Below, one piece after another: positions 7,522 through 10,579 of a stretch of DNA of 10,579 bases; position 1 is the stretch's first letter; every line of letters starts with the position of its first letter. The notes under the pieces are model-generated. The model was not told where the DNA came from and did no database searches. It saw only the letters and a list, made by a program, of their open reading frames with translations. The position numbers were made by a program, and so were the translations under genes. Source of the DNA: Auxenochlorella pyrenoidosa. Taxonomy: Eukaryota; Chlorophyta; Trebouxiophyceae; Chlorellales; Chlorellaceae. The stretch is from assembly GCA_001430745.1 (NCBI GenBank), contig KQ482001.1, positions 112,960 to 123,538 on the forward strand, given 5' to 3'.

Positions 7522-10500
7522 ATGGACTGGCAGACGCCCAAAAAGCAGCGCAAGGATGGAGCGGCATCCCTGAGCCCTGCCGGCAGCACGCCCTCTCCTG
7601 CCGCGGCTCAGGGACCCCAGGTCCAGGGCCATGCCTCGCAGTGGGCGGCTGGACTGCCACAGGAGGCAGGAGGCAGCAACGCAGCGGCAGCTGGGCGCGG
7701 CGGCGCCACCGTAACGGGTAGGCACGCCCCTCAAAACGATACACGATACGAACCCCACAGACGCACGGCGGAGGCCTTTGCCTCCTCCTGCCAGCATGAG
7801 CTGCATGTCTTGATGTTAATCAAACATTTTGTCAGCAGGGCTGTAATTTTGATTCCCCCTGCAACCCATGTCTGCCTGCGCGTGTTTTCCGAGCCCAGCC
7901 TGCCCCTTGTGCTGGCCCTGCCATGCAAGCAGATGCCGCCAAGGCTTTCCGGGAGCTGCGCGTGCGTGCGCCCCGTGCCAGCAGCCCGCGCCGGGAGGGC
8001 GGCGGCCACGGCAGCGGGGCGCAGCGCCCGCCCTCGCCGAAGAAGCGCAAGGTGACTGCTCGGTGCAACCGCTTGCCGCGGCATGTCAAGTCGGCGGACG
8101 GCTGCACGCTCGCAGCCATGTGCGTGGCACACTGTGGACAGACTGCTGGGTTGGCAGCAAGGCGGCTTCGTTGTTGGCAGAGGCAGGGCGACGGCAGGAC
8201 GTGTGTACGCGTGCTGGCCTCCTTTGCCTGCAGGCCTCGTTCAATATCGACAAGGAGTTCATCCTCAAGGATGACAAGGTCAAACGCAACACAGGCGAGG
8301 CAGAGGGGGGAGCGGGCAAGGGCCAGCGCTGCCGCGGCGCTGACCAGCGGTCGCGTGCCTCCCTGCCTGGCCGGCAGCCTGTGACGGGCGGGACATTCCA
8401 GTGCGGGCTCGCCATCTGCATGCTTCTCATGCGCCCTGGCTGCTGCGCGGAAGGCCGCTCCCTGCCATGCTCGTGCTTGCCTGCACACTGCAGAGGCCCC
8501 GCCCCCACACGCTTGCTGCAGACACGCAGGGTGACATCAGCCAGGCGCGCGGCCAGCTGGGGCAGCTCCTGTTTGAGTTCTCGCAGATAGAGCTGAACAG
8601 GGACCTGCTGGAGGCCATCAAACGCACAGAGTCAAAGACGGGTGAGGCCTGAGGATCAGCAGGCGCTCGACTGGCGTGCTGGGCACTGCGCGCGGCTGGG
8701 CTCCTTCCCCAGGCCATGTGTGCAGGGGTGCACCTGCTGTGGGGGCTCACACGAAGGCACCCAGCACAGCAGGCTGGGGCGGCGCAGTCTGTCCCTGCCA
8801 GGCTGCGCAGCGCCTCAAGCGGTGCTGCCCTGACCCGCTGTGCATTGCAGGCCGCTCCTCGGGCCGCCCACCCGCCCCCCACAGCCGGCTGGACCGCTCT
8901 GCATTCGAGGTGGCGGTGGCGGACGCCGCAGAGCTGCTGCGGGCCCAGCTTGGGTCAGTTGGGTGGCTGGCTGGGTGGCTGGTTGGGCATGCACTGCAGT
9001 CATTCAAGTGTCCCCTCTCAATACCTGCAAGTTGGCCGCACTTGCCGCTGCTGTTTGGGCAGCTGGGCTGATGGCGTGTGCCACTTGGGTAGCATCCCGC
9101 AGCTTCCTTTTGCCTGCCAGCCCCTTGCACAAGCTGTCCTGCTGCTCTTTGTCCTCACCATCGGTGCCGGCCCCCCGCCCGCCGTGTCGCCAGGTCTGTG
9201 GAGGCGCACAGCGGGGACGCGGCGCTGCGGGGCGCCATCCTGCGCACCTATGCGGTGCAAGCCATCGCCGCCTTTGCGGACGAAGGTGCCGCCGCGGGCG
9301 GGGGCTGCCAGCACGGCCCTGGGTTGAGCGTGCACAGCAGGGGCAGGCCACGCGGCGCTGCCACGCTGTGTGAGACAGCAATGGCAGACCACACCCCTGC
9401 CTGGACCTCCCGCCCAGCCCGCCCTCTGCCGCCCAGCCCCCACTCTACCTGTCTCCCACGCCTCCCCGCAGATTCGGACAGCGAGGAGAGCGAGGCGGGG
9501 GGCGAGGGCGCCGCCGGCAGCTCGTCCGACGACGAAAACGCCGACCGCAACAGCCAGCGGCGCATGCGGGGCGGCAGCAGCAGCCAGGACGACGGGGCGG
9601 CGGGGCCGCGCGGCCCGCACCCGCAGGAGGCGGGCAGCCAGCCGCAGGACATGCTGCCCCGCGCGGCGTCGGCGGCGGGGTGCCACTCGCCGCCACACCT
9701 GCCTGCCCACCTGCAGCAGCAGCCGGGTCGGCCGCCGGGCTCGGCGCATGCCTCGCCGCTGCGCTCGCAGCCCGCTGGCTCAGCAGCGGGCCCGGCTGGC
9801 AGCAGCTCGTACCTTCCGGATGCTCCCCCGGACTCTGCGCTGGAGGACACAGCCACGGCTGGGGGCCCCGGCAGCAGCAGGAGCGGCGGCGGGAGGGCAG
9901 CGCCGCGCCGCCGGGCCCCCTCCGCTTTGCGTGGCCCTCCCTGCAGCAGGCGGAGCGCGGCGGCGACGACGCCCCTTTGCAGCGCATGCGCATGCTGTCG
10001 CTGGAGGCGGAGGGGTCGGCGCAGCAGGGGCAGTCTGCCGACGAGGGCGACGAGGACGGCCCGCAGGACATGATCCGCTCGCCTGCGCCCGTCACCAGCC
10101 GCCCGATGCCCCCCGGCTGCCCCCGCACCCCCCGCCGGGGGTCCAGCTGGACATGCGGGGCTCGCAGCAGCAGGAGCAGGTGCTGCAGGGGCGGGCGGGG
10201 CGCGGCAGCGGCGGCGCGCGGCGGGCAACGGCGGCTGCAGCCGGTGCCCGCATGGCGGCTGTCCTGGAGGAGGCAGCCCAGCTGGCGCTGGGCGGCCGCC
10301 CCGATCAGCAGCAGCAGCAGCAGCGGCAGCGGCAGCAGGAGCAGGAGCCGGAGGGCAGCGAGGGGCACAGCACGGGGCAGGCGTCCAGCGCGGCGGACGA
10401 GCCGCCCAAGCGCCAGCGCCGCAGCGGCGACCTGCTGCCCCCGCTGCTGGAGCACTCCTCCCAGCAGCGGCAGCACCACGCGCATGCGCTCTCTGTGGCT

Positions 10501-10579
10501 GCTGCAGCGGCAGCCGCTGTGGCAGCGGTGGACCAGGAGACTGACTCCCGGGCTGCTGCGGCCGCCCATCGGGCAGCCA
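7522..10579 (+). CDS. Unrecognised nuclear-type, Gln/Ser/acid-rich protein (7 exons, 3' end beyond window, frame breaks in last exon)
   Basis: Exons 7522-7717, 7933-8051, 8234-8294, 8522-8641, 8851-8953, 9194-9285 and 9472 onward, phases consistent. In-frame TGA at 7501-7503 supports the ATG at 7522. I do not recognise the family. Basic clusters that could be nuclear localisation signals: PKKQRK (residues 6-11), SPKKRK (100-105) and PPKRQRR near the window end. The best-ordered part is about residues 106-231: SFNIDKEFILKDD, the helical LGQLLFEFSQIELNRDLLEAI, then SAFEVAVADAAELLRAQLG and LRTYAVQAIAAFADE. The last exon starts with an acidic SDSEESE block and becomes Gln/Ala/Pro-rich. There the good coding frame moves twice, near 9861-9865 and 10102-10114, each as if one base were missing. 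Read literally, translation stops at TGA 10071-10073, giving 430 residues. Exon 3's donor is probably GC (8295); a GT donor at 8279 joined to an acceptor before 8530 also keeps frame and removes eight residues. Confidence 0.75.
8295..8521 (+). other. Probable GC-AG intron in the unrecognised plus-strand gene
   Basis: Donor ACACAG|GCGAGG, acceptor GCTGCAG, phase 1, joining KVKRNT to TQGDISQARG through a split Asp codon. The donor matches the chitosanase intron 2 donor over eight bases (CAG|GCGAG plus the following G). The competing GT-AG reading, 8279-8529, also preserves frame, so this call is less certain than the chitosanase ones. Confidence 0.5.
8952..8987 (+). repeat. Four GGG tracts with a 12-bp repeat at a 5' splice site
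   Basis: GGG runs at 8952-8954, 8961-8963, 8973-8975 and 8985-8987; the last three are exactly 12 bp apart, in a GGGTGGCTGG(C/T)T repeat. The first run contains the exon 5 donor GG|GTCAGT. Four G-runs on the coding strand could fold as a G-quadruplex in the pre-mRNA, although two loops are nine bases long. Confidence 0.7.
9861..9865 (+). other. Apparent frame break at a G5 run
   Basis: Upstream the protein-like frame reads LEDTATAGG; downstream the Gln-rich frame reading PRQQQERRREGSAA and then GPLRFAWPSLQQAERGG is the better one. The shift equals one missing base, and one more G in this run would join the two frames. Sequencing or assembly error, a real frameshift, or an unseen intron are all possible. 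Confidence 0.55.
10102..10114 (+). other. Apparent second frame break in C-rich run
   Basis: The frame reading MIRSPAPVTSRP upstream gives way to one reading LPPHPPPGVQLDMRGSQQQ downstream, again equivalent to one missing base. The site contains CCC (10102-10104) and CCCCCC (10109-10114); one extra C in either would keep an uninterrupted protein to the window end. Confidence 0.55.
10306..10323 (+). repeat. (CAG)6 polyglutamine repeat
   Basis: Six CAG codons in the downstream frame of the last exon, encoding a Gln run that continues as an imperfect Gln/Arg/Glu tract to about 10350. Low-complexity Gln tracts are common in algal nuclear regulators. Confidence 0.9.

Noticed and set aside
9445..10569. 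Long minus-strand open frame (374 codons) with a Leu-rich stretch
   Set aside because: It is antisense to the Gln/Ala-rich last exon; the Leu run is the complement of CAG and related codons, and no conserved motif is present.
1..10579. tRNA, rRNA, CRISPR array, insertion sequence or inverted terminal repeats
   Set aside because: No tRNA B-box-like block, spaced direct repeats, transposase motifs or terminal repeats were seen on either strand by eye.

Overview
The window looks like nuclear DNA of a green alga, most likely a Chlorella-like trebouxiophyte. Evidence: very high GC, genes cut into many short exons by introns of roughly 95-360 bp with GTGAGC-type donors and TGCAG acceptors, long GC-rich spacers, and low-complexity Ala/Gly/Gln/Pro protein segments. 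No rRNA, tRNA, CRISPR array, insertion sequence or transposon was recognised. Gene models were joined by eye from splice signals, reading phase and protein-family conservation; nothing was checked against transcripts.

Layout: (1) 1-1341, plus strand: 3' end of an unrecognised, probably nuclear protein; the window starts inside the gene. (2) 1342-3078: large spacer between two convergent genes, rich in pyrimidine tracts on the plus strand. (3) 3079-4372, minus strand: complete five-exon gene for a 189-residue RRM protein of the NIFK/Nop15 ribosome-assembly family. (4) 4373-4941: spacer holding the RRM gene's promoter and the 3' flank of the next gene. (5) 4942-7088, minus strand: complete seven-exon gene for a 328-residue secreted chitosanase of glycoside hydrolase family 46, with both expected catalytic acids. 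(6) 7089-7521: divergent promoter region. (7) 7522-10579, plus strand: multi-exon gene for an unrecognised nuclear-type protein rich in Gln, Ser and acidic residues; it runs off the window and its last exon carries two apparent single-base frame breaks.

The genes do not form an evident pathway. The most notable points are the algal GH46 chitosanase (a family best known from bacteria and also encoded by chloroviruses), two GC-AG introns in that gene with a likely third in its divergent neighbour, and strong enrichment of the palindrome GCATGC. I found no clear sign of a wholly new system; the two unrecognised genes are the main unknowns.
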